In this document: positions 1 to 6,580 of the stretch, one piece after another
How positions within the stretch are numbered: the stretch's first letter is position 1
How the letters are laid out: each line of letters begins with the position of its first letter
Origin: DASPLH01 sp035627675
Lineage (GTDB): Bacteria; Acidobacteriota; Terriglobia; Terriglobales; Acidobacteriaceae
NCBI GenBank assembly: GCA_035627675.1
Contig: DASPLH010000212.1
Span: forward strand, 1-21,919
DNA length: 21,919 bases
Reading direction: 5' to 3'
The notes under the pieces: model-generated
The model's database searches: none
What the model was told of the DNA's origin: nothing
What the model saw: the letters and a program-made list of their open reading frames with translations, nothing else
Program-made: the position numbers and the translations under genes

Positions 1-757
1 CGAAGTCCACGCCCATCGTGTCGCTGAGCACGTCGATGTTGCTGCGGACCTTGCCTCCCGAGGGCGTGACGCCCATGCCATAATCGCCGCTCACACCGCC
101 TCCGGCGGCGACACGAGACGATCCGCGGATCGCCTGATCGATCGACGACCCGGCGGACACGCCTCCGGCGCCGAACGGATTCTTCGGCGCAGGCGCGGGA
201 AGGTTTGGAGCTGCGCCTGACGGGGGCGCGGAGGCCATTTGCGAAGGCTGCTGCTGCTGTTGCGGCCGTTGCGGCTGCGGGCCGGGCGCAGGCTGCACCT
301 GTTGCGCGGGAGGTCCGGCGGGAGCGGGCGGTCCGGGAGGCCGCGCGTTGCGGAGTTGTTCGAGCGTCTTGCGGTCGATCTCCGGATTGCGCGAACTGGC
401 AATGCGGTTCTTGTCGGAAAGGTACTTCGTGTCCGGCGGCTTCACGGCAGGCGCCTGCTTGTCCGGAGGAAGCTCGAGGAACGTGAGGTCACGATTGCGG
501 ATCAGGTCTTCCGCCGACTGAAGCTGGACGACGCGGCGCTGAGGCATCCACTTCGGAGAAGTGGCGACGGCGAAGAAGAGAATCAGGTGCAGAACCAGCG
601 AGATCCAGAACGCCTCACGCATCCGGGAGCGCGAGAGTTCGTCTTGCAACTGCGAGAGGAGAACCGGCGAGAAGTCATCCCCGGCAGGTTCGAGGTCCGC
701 CGGGGCGAACTCCGGCGGCCGTTCGGGGGATGAGGTTGGAATCTCGTATCGTTCCAT
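1..757 (-). CDS. TonB-like energy transducer / envelope protein, C-terminal part missing
   Basis: The reading frame is open from an ATG at 757 down to the left edge, giving 252 residues without a stop. Residues 1-48 form a short acidic, Pro-containing cytoplasmic stretch. Residues 49-67 are one hydrophobic membrane segment (WISLVLHLILFFAVA), preceded by basic residues. Residues 98-200 are a Pro/Gln/Ala-rich linker with a run of five Gln, which would span the periplasm, and a Gly/Ser-rich segment follows. This short cytoplasm - single helix - proline-rich spacer layout is that of TonB or TolA-type transducers. The C-terminal domain that would decide between them lies outside the window. No convincing Shine-Dalgarno precedes the ATG, so the start is only probable. 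The alternative is another single-pass envelope protein with a Pro-rich spacer. Confidence 0.6.
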   Translation of the reverse strand, partial: MERYEIPTSSPERPPEFAPADLEPAGDDFSPVLLSQLQDELSRSRMREAFWISLVLHLILFFAVATSPKWMPQRRVVQLQSAEDLIRNRDLTFLELPPDKQAPAVKPPDTKYLSDKNRIASSRNPEIDRKTLEQLRNARPPGPPAPAGPPAQQVQPAPGPQPQRPQQQQQPSQMASAPPSGAAPNLPAPAPKNPFGAGGVSAGSSIDQAIRGSSRVAAGGGVSGDYGMGVTPSGGKVRSNIDVLSDTMGVDF

Positions 758-850
758 GAACAGACACAATCGTCGCCGGGCCTACTCCGTTAGACGCAAA
801 CCCGCGCCGCCAGTCACAGTTGCCTCTGACTATTGTCGCACCCAAGGGAG

Positions 851-993
851 TAGGAAGTGTGAAGGGCGAAGGGTAAAGTGCTTTCGGGTTGTTCACGACC
901 GAGGGCGCTCACAGCAGGTGCTCCCGCTTCGCTCTGCGGCAGTACGGCGGAGTTCTTTGTGCCCCGTACTTCACACTTCACACTTCTTACTTC
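851..993. repeat. Inverted pair of degenerate heptamer arrays
   Basis: Four tandem heptamers at 851-878 (TAGGAAG, TGTGAAG, GGCGAAG, GGTAAAG) are mirrored at 966-993 by four on the opposite strand (GTACTTC, ACACTTC, ACACTTC, TTACTTC). The core GAAGTGTGAAG at 854-864 can pair with CTTCACACTTC at 969-979 or 976-986, leaving roughly 90-110 nt between the arms. The right array contains the TAA stop and the last lysine codon of the neighbouring oxidoreductase gene, so the repeat reaches into coding sequence. Confidence 0.75.
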
Positions 994-2039
994 CCAGGCG
1001 CGTACCTTGTCATGAGTTCCTCGACCCGGGCGCGTTCGCGATGCTCGTCCATCTGGCGTTGGATTTCCAGGGCGAGTTCAAGGGCGCGGCGGCCGTCGGC
1101 CAGAGTGACCACCGGCTGCTTGCGCGTCCTGACACTCTCGAGGAAGCTGCGCAGTTCCAGCCGGAGAGGTTCTTCGGCTGAAACTTGCGGCTTGTTGGGC
1201 GTGATGACCGGGATGCCGTCGTCCGTGGTTGGCGCGAAGTCCAGCATCGAAGCCGGCGCCTCAGCCGCCGGAGTCACGGAGAGGGTGAAAACGTCACGGC
1301 GAGCGAAGTCCAGCGAAACATACTGGTAAGGCTGGAAGAACCGAAGCTTTCGCACGCGCTCCGTGCTCACGCGGCTGGCGGTGAAGTTTGCCACGCAGCC
1401 GGAATCGAATTCCACGCGCACGTTGGCGATGTCAACCTTGGGCGTCAGCACCGGAAGCCCGACGGCGCGGATCTCGCGCACCGGCGAGTTCACCAGCGAG
1501 AGCACTACGTCCAGATCGTGGATCATCAGGTCGAGCACGACATCCACGTCGAGCGAACGCGGGGTGAACACGCTGAGCCGGTGCACTTCGAAGAACATCG
1601 GAGCCGTGACCAGCGGCAGTGTCGCGCGAACGGCAGGGTTGAAGCGCTCGAGATGGCCTACCTGCGCGATGCGCTGGTGCCGCTCGGCGAGGGCGATGAT
1701 CTCGTCGGCCTCGCGCAGGCCCGGAGCCAGCGGCTTCTCGATCAGCACATCGACGCCGCGCTCCATCAGACTTCGTGCTGCCGGAAGATGCCCAATGGTG
1801 GGAACAGCCACGGAAGCAGCGTCCACCTGCGCCGAGGCGAGCAGGTCCTCCGCCGACTTGTACGCCGCGGTGCCGTACTCTCGTGCTGCGGCTTCGCAAC
1901 GCGCGGCGTCTTCGTCCACCACGCCGACCAGTTCTACTTCGCCCGTCTGCTTCTGCAGCTCACTGTAGACGCGTGCATGGTTGCGTCCGAACGCTCCCAC
2001 GCCGATGACTGCTACTCGCAGCTTCTTTTCGTTTGTCAC
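987..2039 (-). CDS. Gfo/Idh/MocA-family oxidoreductase of the lipid A cluster
   Basis: 350 residues, starting at a GTG 18 nt after the lpxI stop. The N-terminal Rossmann fold begins VAVIGVGAFGRNHARVYSEL, with the GxGxxG dinucleotide loop at residues 13-18. The family EKP motif is at 101-103 (IEKPLAPG), and the conserved substrate-side motif LMIHDLD is at 171-177, where His174/Asp175 are the expected catalytic-region residues. Members of this family oxidise or reduce sugar hydroxyls with NAD(P). One member, GnnA, oxidises C3 of UDP-GlcNAc so that GnnB can aminate it and give lipid A an amide-linked acyl chain. Co-transcription with lpxA and lpxI makes a UDP-GlcNAc-type substrate plausible, but no gnnB-like aminotransferase is in the window. 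Family is sure; substrate is inference. Confidence 0.88.
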   Translation of the reverse strand: MTNEKKLRVAVIGVGAFGRNHARVYSELQKQTGEVELVGVVDEDAARCEAAAREYGTAAYKSAEDLLASAQVDAASVAVPTIGHLPAARSLMERGVDVLIEKPLAPGLREADEIIALAERHQRIAQVGHLERFNPAVRATLPLVTAPMFFEVHRLSVFTPRSLDVDVVLDLMIHDLDVVLSLVNSPVREIRAVGLPVLTPKVDIANVRVEFDSGCVANFTASRVSTERVRKLRFFQPYQYVSLDFARRDVFTLSVTPAAEAPASMLDFAPTTDDGIPVITPNKPQVSAEEPLRLELRSFLESVRTRKQPVVTLADGRRALELALEIQRQMDEHRERARVEELMTRYAPGK

Positions 2040-2057
2040 GATGGTCTCGTTGCCCTG

Positions 2058-2915
2058 CTACGGGTGATGGTGGTGAACGGCTGCCTTCTCTGCCACGATG
2101 GTGATGGCCGCGTCGTTGGCGGCTGCGACCACGGCATCGCGGTCGAACATCAGGCAGCGGCCCGCGTCGAGCGCGAGGCATGTCGCTCCGGCCCTGATCA
2201 TCGTCTCGATCGTGTGGATACCAACCACGGGAACATCGAAACGCATGTCCTGGTTCGGCTTGGCCACTTTCACCACGGTTAGCGCGCGGCTCAGCGTCGA
2301 AGCTTCGCCGTGCAGGGACTGCATCAACTCTCCCGCCCGCAGGATCGCCGCATCGGTGCCTTCCATGGCTTCGATGGCCACGCACGCGGCTTCAGCGATC
2401 ACCACGGTTTGTCCGATATCGAACCTCGCCACGTGATGCGCGACAGCGCGTCCGTACGTAATGTTCGTCTGCTCCTGGTCGCTCGGACGGCGATAGGTCA
2501 GGACTCCGTTCGGCGCGAGCAGCGGCTCCAGCAGCCAGGTGGAGTTCATCAGCTCGATGCCTTCGTCGCCAAGGATCTTGGCTACGCCGCCGATCAGCGA
2601 ATCCGTGTTCCGCGCCGGCAAGGTGAGCAACAGCTTGGCAAGGCGCCAGTCGGGACGAATGGAGCTGAAGATTTGCTTGTGTTTGACCTGGCCGGCCATG
2701 ATGGCCTGGGTGATGCCTTCGCGTTTGAAGGTGTCGATCAGCTTCGACAATTCGCCGAGCGAAAGCCAGTGCAGCGATGCCGGATCGTGCTGGGCGAGCT
2801 CCGGCGAAGCTTCTTCCTTGATGGCTGCGACGACTACCTCGTATCCGCGCGACTTCGCGGCGTGGAGCACGAGGAAAGGGAACTTGCCGTTACCGGCGAT
2901 GAGGCCAAGCTTCAT
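2058..2915 (-). CDS. lpxI: UDP-2,3-diacylglucosamine pyrophosphatase LpxI
   Basis: 285 residues. LpxI hydrolyses UDP-2,3-diacylglucosamine to lipid X and UMP at the cytoplasmic face of the inner membrane. It is the alternative to LpxH, using water attack on the beta rather than the alpha phosphate. Recognised by the N-terminal LGLIAGNGKFPFLV, the central MAGQVKHKQIF (73-83), RNTDSLIGG (102-110), the TYGRA segment (153-157), and the C-terminal catalytic domain with KPNQDMRFDVPVVG. Asp227 in that last motif matches the Asp essential in Caulobacter LpxI. The gene lies 16 nt after lpxA and 18 nt before the oxidoreductase, so it is surely co-transcribed. Oddity: the protein ends in four histidines before a final proline, beyond the conserved domain. 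Confidence 0.93.
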   Translation of the reverse strand: MKLGLIAGNGKFPFLVLHAAKSRGYEVVVAAIKEEASPELAQHDPASLHWLSLGELSKLIDTFKREGITQAIMAGQVKHKQIFSSIRPDWRLAKLLLTLPARNTDSLIGGVAKILGDEGIELMNSTWLLEPLLAPNGVLTYRRPSDQEQTNITYGRAVAHHVARFDIGQTVVIAEAACVAIEAMEGTDAAILRAGELMQSLHGEASTLSRALTVVKVAKPNQDMRFDVPVVGIHTIETMIRAGATCLALDAGRCLMFDRDAVVAAANDAAITIVAEKAAVHHHHP

Positions 2916-2931
2916 AGTTGTCCGGCCGGCA

Positions 2932-3708
2932 TTACTTCACGATGCCGCGCTCCGATTTCTCGATGAATTCCACCAGCAGCGCAACGTCGTCGCCGAGGTC
3001 GCCCTCGCCACGAAGCCGCTCCAGCGCCTGCGATGTGTTGAGCTTCGACGCCAGCAGAACACGGAACGCGTGTTGGATCTTGCGAACCCGGTCGGGAGAG
3101 AACCCCCGCCGCTGGAGACCGACGGAGTTCGCGCCATAGGCATGCACGTCGCGCGCAGCGCTCGTTTTGGAAAACGGAAGCACATCCTGCGTGATGACGG
3201 TTCCGCCGCCGATGTAGGAGTAACGGCCGATCCGCACGAACTGGTGTACCGGACAGAACGCGCCGATGATCGCGTAGTCGTCAATGATCACGTGGCCGGC
3301 GAGCGTGGCCGCATTGGCCATCATCACGTTGTTGCCCAGGTGGCAGTCGTGCGCGATGTGCGAGTAGGCCATGATGAGGCAGCTGTCGCCGACCTTGGTC
3401 AGGCCCCCGCCCTTCATGGTGCCGCGGTGCATGGTGACGTACTCGCGGATTTCGTTGTTGCTGCCGACTTCCAGTCGCGTCGGCTCACCCTTGTACGTCA
3501 GGTCCTGCGGAGCGGTTCCGAGCACGGCAAACGGAAAAATGTGGTTGTCGTTGCCGATGCGCGTCGGACCTTCGATCACGACGTGCGACACCAGATGGCA
3601 ACGTTCACCGAGTTCGACGTCGGGACCGATCGTGCAGAACGGGCCAATGTGGCACGACGAGGGAACCTTGGCGCGAGGGTCGACGATTGCAGTTGGGTGG
3701 ATGCTCAT
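2932..3708 (-). CDS. lpxA: Acyl-ACP--UDP-N-acetylglucosamine O-acyltransferase LpxA
   Basis: 258 residues from the ATG at 3708, five nt after the fabZ stop; AGGA inside the end of fabZ serves as ribosome binding site. LpxA transfers a 3-hydroxyacyl chain from ACP to UDP-GlcNAc, the first step of lipid A synthesis. The sequence is a left-handed beta helix of hexapeptide repeats (IHPTAIVDPRAKV onward), then an alpha-helical C-terminus. His120 in AYSHIAHDCHLG corresponds to catalytic His125 of E. coli, and His155 in PVHQF to His160. Gly168 aligns with E. coli Gly173, the position that permits a long acyl chain; this is read by alignment of YIGGGTV with the E. coli segment. The frame stays open further upstream, but that would overlap fabZ and add nothing family-like. 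Confidence 0.95.
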   Translation of the reverse strand: MSIHPTAIVDPRAKVPSSCHIGPFCTIGPDVELGERCHLVSHVVIEGPTRIGNDNHIFPFAVLGTAPQDLTYKGEPTRLEVGSNNEIREYVTMHRGTMKGGGLTKVGDSCLIMAYSHIAHDCHLGNNVMMANAATLAGHVIIDDYAIIGAFCPVHQFVRIGRYSYIGGGTVITQDVLPFSKTSAARDVHAYGANSVGLQRRGFSPDRVRKIQHAFRVLLASKLNTSQALERLRGEGDLGDDVALLVEFIEKSERGIVK

Positions 3709-3713
3709 CCGCG

Positions 3714-4220
3714 TCAGTCCTGTGGGGCCTGCTTGGAAGCAGGTACGAGCTGACACGAAATGGTCGCTTCGCAGGCTAGTTTGCCATCGACGTACGCTTT
3801 GCCTTCCATCTTGACTGCCGTGGTGCGCCACACGATGACGTTCACTTCGAGCCGCAACTGGTCTCCCGGGACGACGGGCTTGCGGAACCTTGCGCGTTCG
3901 ATGGAGCTGAACACCATGATCTTGTCGTGCCGGTCCGGCACTTCGGTCAGCAGCAGAGCGCCGCCTGCCTGCGCGAGCGCTTCCACGATCAGCACGCCGG
4001 GCATCAGCGGGAATCCCGGGAAATGGCCGTTGAAGAACGGTTCGTTGACGCTGACGTTCTTGAGCGCGACAATGCGCTGCTTGGGCTCGATCTCGAGAAC
4101 GCGATCGATCAGAAGAAAAGGATATCGATGCGGAAGAATGCGCTGGATCTCGACAATGTTCAGCGCCGTCTTGTTGGTGGCGACGGCAGTCTCCGGCGCG
4201 TTCGTGACCTGTTCACTCAT
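3714..4220 (-). CDS. fabZ: 3-hydroxyacyl-[ACP] dehydratase FabZ
   Basis: 168 residues from the ATG at 4220, preceded by AGGA eight nt upstream. FabZ dehydrates (3R)-hydroxyacyl-ACP in fatty acid elongation and so competes with LpxA for the same substrate, which explains the widespread fabZ-lpxA pairing. Visible hallmarks are LPHRYPFLLIDR (29-40), the catalytic His66 in FFNGHFPGFPLMPG, and Glu80 in VLIVEALAQAGG on the hot-dog helix. About 20 non-conserved residues precede the domain. It is the first gene of the operon fabZ-lpxA-lpxI-oxidoreductase and has a promoter directly upstream. lpxD and ompH, its usual neighbours, are not attached. Confidence 0.95.
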   Translation of the reverse strand: MSEQVTNAPETAVATNKTALNIVEIQRILPHRYPFLLIDRVLEIEPKQRIVALKNVSVNEPFFNGHFPGFPLMPGVLIVEALAQAGGALLLTEVPDRHDKIMVFSSIERARFRKPVVPGDQLRLEVNVIVWRTTAVKMEGKAYVDGKLACEATISCQLVPASKQAPQD

Positions 4221-4245
4221 GGTAACGTCCTGTGGTGAATTCTCA

Positions 4246-4251
4246 ATTATA
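4246..4251 (-). promoter_or_regulatory. -10 element of the fabZ-lpxA operon promoter
   Basis: A perfect TATAAT on the minus strand, with transcription expected to start near 4238 and an untranslated leader of about 18 nt before the fabZ ATG. No good -35 hexamer is visible at 16-18 nt, so an activator or extended contact may matter. The element sits in the short divergent region shared with the peptidase gene. Confidence 0.5.
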
Positions 4252-4303
4252 TACGGGGCAACTGCCGCGGCATCTTGCCCGGCACGGGCGGAAAGGCATG
4301 TCC

Positions 4304-5455
4304 ATGGAACAGTTCGGCGGTCCGGATGCGTTCTTGGAATTCGGCGAGCAGTCACGCCCGGAATTCCGCGACGTGCTTCGGCGACTGGTCGAACTCGAGT
4401 CGCCCAGCACCGACAAGCGCGCGGTGGACGCGTGCGGCGAATACGTCTGCGCACTCTTTGAGCGCATCGGCGGCCGCGTGCGCGTTCACCGGCAGCGCGA
4501 GGCGGGCAACGTCCTCCAGATCGACTTCGCCTCCCGCTCGAAGCGCACGCGGGTCATGCTCCTCGGCCACATCGATACCGTATGGGATCTCGGCGCCATT
4601 GAGCGCATGCCGTGGCGCGAGAAGTCCGGGCGTCTCTACGGCCCCGGCATCTACGACATGAAGTTTGGCATCGTGCAGGCGGTCTTCGCGCTGAGGGCGT
4701 TGGCACGGATGGGCGGCATCCCGCGGCCGGTCACCGTACTGCTCGCTCCCGATGAAGAGACCGGCAGTCGCGTCTCTCGACCAATCACCGAGAAGTTGGC
4801 CAGACGGTGCGGCGCGGTGCTCGTGCTCGAACCTTCGGCGGGCGAGTCCGGCGCGTGCAAGACTTCGCGTAAGGGTGTCGGCAACTATCTGCTTCGCGTT
4901 CGCGGGCAAGCCTCGCACGCGGGTCTCGACTTCGAAAAAGGCGCAAGCGCCATCCTCGAACTCTCTCACCAGATCACCCGCGTCGCCGCTCTTTCCGATC
5001 TGAGGCGCGGCCTGACCGTGAATCCGGGCGTGATCCGCGGAGGCACGCGCACCAACGTCGTCGCCGGCTTTGCCGAGGCCGAACTCGATGTCCGCGTCAC
5101 GAGCGCCGCCCAGGCACGGAGGGTTGAGCGCAAGTTGAAGGCGCTGCGTCCGGTGGATGGCCGCTGTTCCATCGAGGTCAGCGGTAGCATCAACCGCATG
5201 CCCTTCGAGCAGAATGGCGCTACGGCAGGTCTCTTCAAAACGGCACGGAAGGTCGCGTCGGAGTTGGGTTTCGCACTCGGCGAAGTATCGGCCGGCGGCG
5301 GCTCGGACGGGAACTTCACGGCTGCTCTCGGCATCCCGACCCTGGACGGCCTCGGCGCCGTCGGAGACGGCGCGCACGCAGCGCATGAGCACGTGGTCGA
5401 AGCCGAGATTCCACGAAGGATCGCCCTGCTCGCGCGATTGATCGAATGTGTCTGA
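4304..5455 (+). CDS. M20 family metallopeptidase (carboxypeptidase G2 / glutamate carboxypeptidase type)
   Basis: 383 residues from the ATG at 4304, chosen because GGAAAGG ends seven nt upstream; the ATG at 4298 is possible. It is expected to be a di-zinc exopeptidase removing a C-terminal residue, or a related amide hydrolase. The metal ligands and catalytic residues appear in order: His89 and Asp91 in LLGHIDTVW, bridging Asp118 in GPGIYDMKFG, Glu151/Glu152 in LAPDEETGS, Glu176 in LVLEPSAGES, and a C-terminal His in GAHAAHEHV. The lid/dimerisation domain lies around residues 190-295 (QASHAGLDFEKGA). No signal peptide is visible, so it is probably cytoplasmic. It is transcribed divergently from fabZ. 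The exact substrate cannot be read from sequence. Confidence 0.88.
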   Translation: MEQFGGPDAFLEFGEQSRPEFRDVLRRLVELESPSTDKRAVDACGEYVCALFERIGGRVRVHRQREAGNVLQIDFASRSKRTRVMLLGHIDTVWDLGAIERMPWREKSGRLYGPGIYDMKFGIVQAVFALRALARMGGIPRPVTVLLAPDEETGSRVSRPITEKLARRCGAVLVLEPSAGESGACKTSRKGVGNYLLRVRGQASHAGLDFEKGASAILELSHQITRVAALSDLRRGLTVNPGVIRGGTRTNVVAGFAEAELDVRVTSAAQARRVERKLKALRPVDGRCSIEVSGSINRMPFEQNGATAGLFKTARKVASELGFALGEVSAGGGSDGNFTAALGIPTLDGLGAVGDGAHAAHEHVVEAEIPRRIALLARLIECV

Positions 5456-5462
5456 TCGGGCG

Positions 5463-5501
5463 GCCCTACCCTTCTCGCGACGCGAGAGGGTGGGGCATTT
5501 T
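5463..5501 (+). terminator. Long hairpin after the M20 peptidase gene, terminator or repeat element
   Basis: The arms at 5463-5479 and 5481-5496 (GCCCTACCC... and ...GGGTGGGGC) pair over about 16 bp with one G-T wobble and one bulged T, followed by ATTTT. It begins eight nt after the peptidase stop. The stem is longer than usual for an intrinsic terminator and resembles the hairpin at 8396-8436, so it may also be a dispersed element. Confidence 0.5.
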
Positions 5502-5568
5502 CGAGCCAGTCGGGTGTTTGTCTCAGCCTCGTGTAGGGCGGTTAAGTACCTAAATTTCCAATACTTCC

Positions 5569-5597
5569 TTTACTAGGCTCCACGGCTGGCCTAGACT
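5569..5597 (+). promoter_or_regulatory. Candidate promoter for tatA
   Basis: TTTACT (5569-5574) and TAGACT (5592-5597) are separated by exactly 17 nt; each matches four of six consensus positions. It would give a leader of about 60 nt before tatA. This is weak evidence by itself. Confidence 0.3.
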
Positions 5598-5666
5598 GTT
5601 TACATCGCCCATTGTGCAACTGCCACTCAGCAGCCAAACGCGGGTCGCATTGATTCAGGAGGCAGT

Positions 5667-5834
5667 ATGTTCGGCAAATTCGGATTGCCCGAAGTTCTCA
5701 TCATTCTCGCCATCGCGCTGCTGATCTTCGGTCCGGGACGCCTCTCCGAGCTCGGCAAGGGTTTGGGAGAAGGCATTCGTAATTTCAAGTCGTCCATAAA
5801 GGACAACGAAGGCGAAGCGGCAGAGAAGAAGTAG
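5667..5834 (+). CDS. tatA: Sec-independent protein translocase subunit TatA
   Basis: 55 residues from the ATG at 5667, preceded by a strong AGGAGG four nt upstream. TatA oligomerises in the inner membrane and forms the passage for folded twin-arginine substrates. The family pattern is complete: a short N-terminus, a hydrophobic helix with a polar residue near its start (LPEVLIILAIALLIFG), the hinge FGPGRL, an amphipathic helix (SELGKGLGEGIRNFKSSI), and a short charged tail ending in EKK. TatB would be longer; the length and hinge favour TatA. tatB and tatC are not next to it, so it is an isolated single-gene unit with its own terminator. Confidence 0.93.
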   Translation: MFGKFGLPEVLIILAIALLIFGPGRLSELGKGLGEGIRNFKSSIKDNEGEAAEKK

Positions 5835-5851
5835 TCCGCCCTACAAAGATC

Positions 5852-5883
5852 AAAAGCGCCCTCATCGGGGCGCTTTTCTTTTT
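5852..5883 (+). terminator. Bidirectional rho-independent terminator between tatA and maf
   Basis: AAAAGCGCCC (5852-5861) and GGGCGCTTTT (5868-5877) form a perfect 10-bp stem with a six-base loop, followed by CTTTTT. It starts 17 nt after tatA. Because the stem carries A/T-rich ends, it also works for maf, which converges from the right. Confidence 0.85.
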
Positions 5884-5896
5884 GCGGCCCGCACGG

Positions 5897-6454
5897 TCAG
5901 AGCGCGCCATTCTCTCGCAGCATGCGATAGACCAGCGGCACCGGAAGTCCCACGACGTTGAAGTAGCAGCCTGTGATCCCGGCGATCCAGCGCGACGCGA
6001 TTCCCTGGATGGCGTACGCGCCCGCGCGGTCCATCGGTTCTCCGCCGGCAACGTAGCTTGCGATCTCTTCCTCGGAGATGGGCGTGAAGCGCACCTCCGT
6101 CACCTCGGCCCGCACATCCTGGCGCGCTCCGTTCAGCAGGCAGACCCCGGTCATCACCTGGTGCGTTCTGCCGGACAGCGAGCGCAGCATCTCGTTCGCC
6201 TCCTGTGCATCGCGCGGCTTCTCCAGCACGCGCTGCTCCAGGACTACGACGGTATCCGCTCCCAGCACGAGTTCACCGCTCACTTTCCGCGCCACCGCCG
6301 CGGCCTTGTCGCCGGCAAGTCGCTGGACGTAGTCGAGGGCGGTCTCTGACGGGAGTCGCTGCTCGGGAACATTGGAGGGCTGCACGCGGAACTCGATGCC
6401 GGCGTTACGCAGCAGTTCGGCGCGGCGAGGGGACTGGGACGCAAGAACGATCAT
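5897..6454 (-). CDS. maf: Maf/YhdE-family nucleotide pyrophosphatase
   Basis: 185 residues. Maf proteins hydrolyse nucleoside triphosphates to monophosphates and PPi; the YhdE type prefers dTTP/UTP and some modified pyrimidine nucleotides and acts as a house-cleaning enzyme. Visible signatures are IVLASQSPRRAELL at the start (substrate loop), GADTVVVLE (residues 66-74) with the catalytic Asp, KPRDAQEANEMLRSLSGRTH, and the C-terminal EPMDRAGAYAIQG, which is the YhdE-type version. The ATG at 6454 is preceded by GGCGGTGA. It converges on tatA and is divergent from treZ. Confidence 0.93.
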   Translation of the reverse strand: MIVLASQSPRRAELLRNAGIEFRVQPSNVPEQRLPSETALDYVQRLAGDKAAAVARKVSGELVLGADTVVVLEQRVLEKPRDAQEANEMLRSLSGRTHQVMTGVCLLNGARQDVRAEVTEVRFTPISEEEIASYVAGGEPMDRAGAYAIQGIASRWIAGITGCYFNVVGLPVPLVYRMLRENGAL

Positions 6455-6580
6455 TCACCGCCATTGTATTCGCACGCTGGCAGCGCTCGCACGCGAGAAG
6501 GCGTTGGCATCCGCGTGGCGTGTGCGTACGTCTTACCCGGCGTGAGAACCGATTTGCAGGTGAACCTCGCCGGCGCGACG

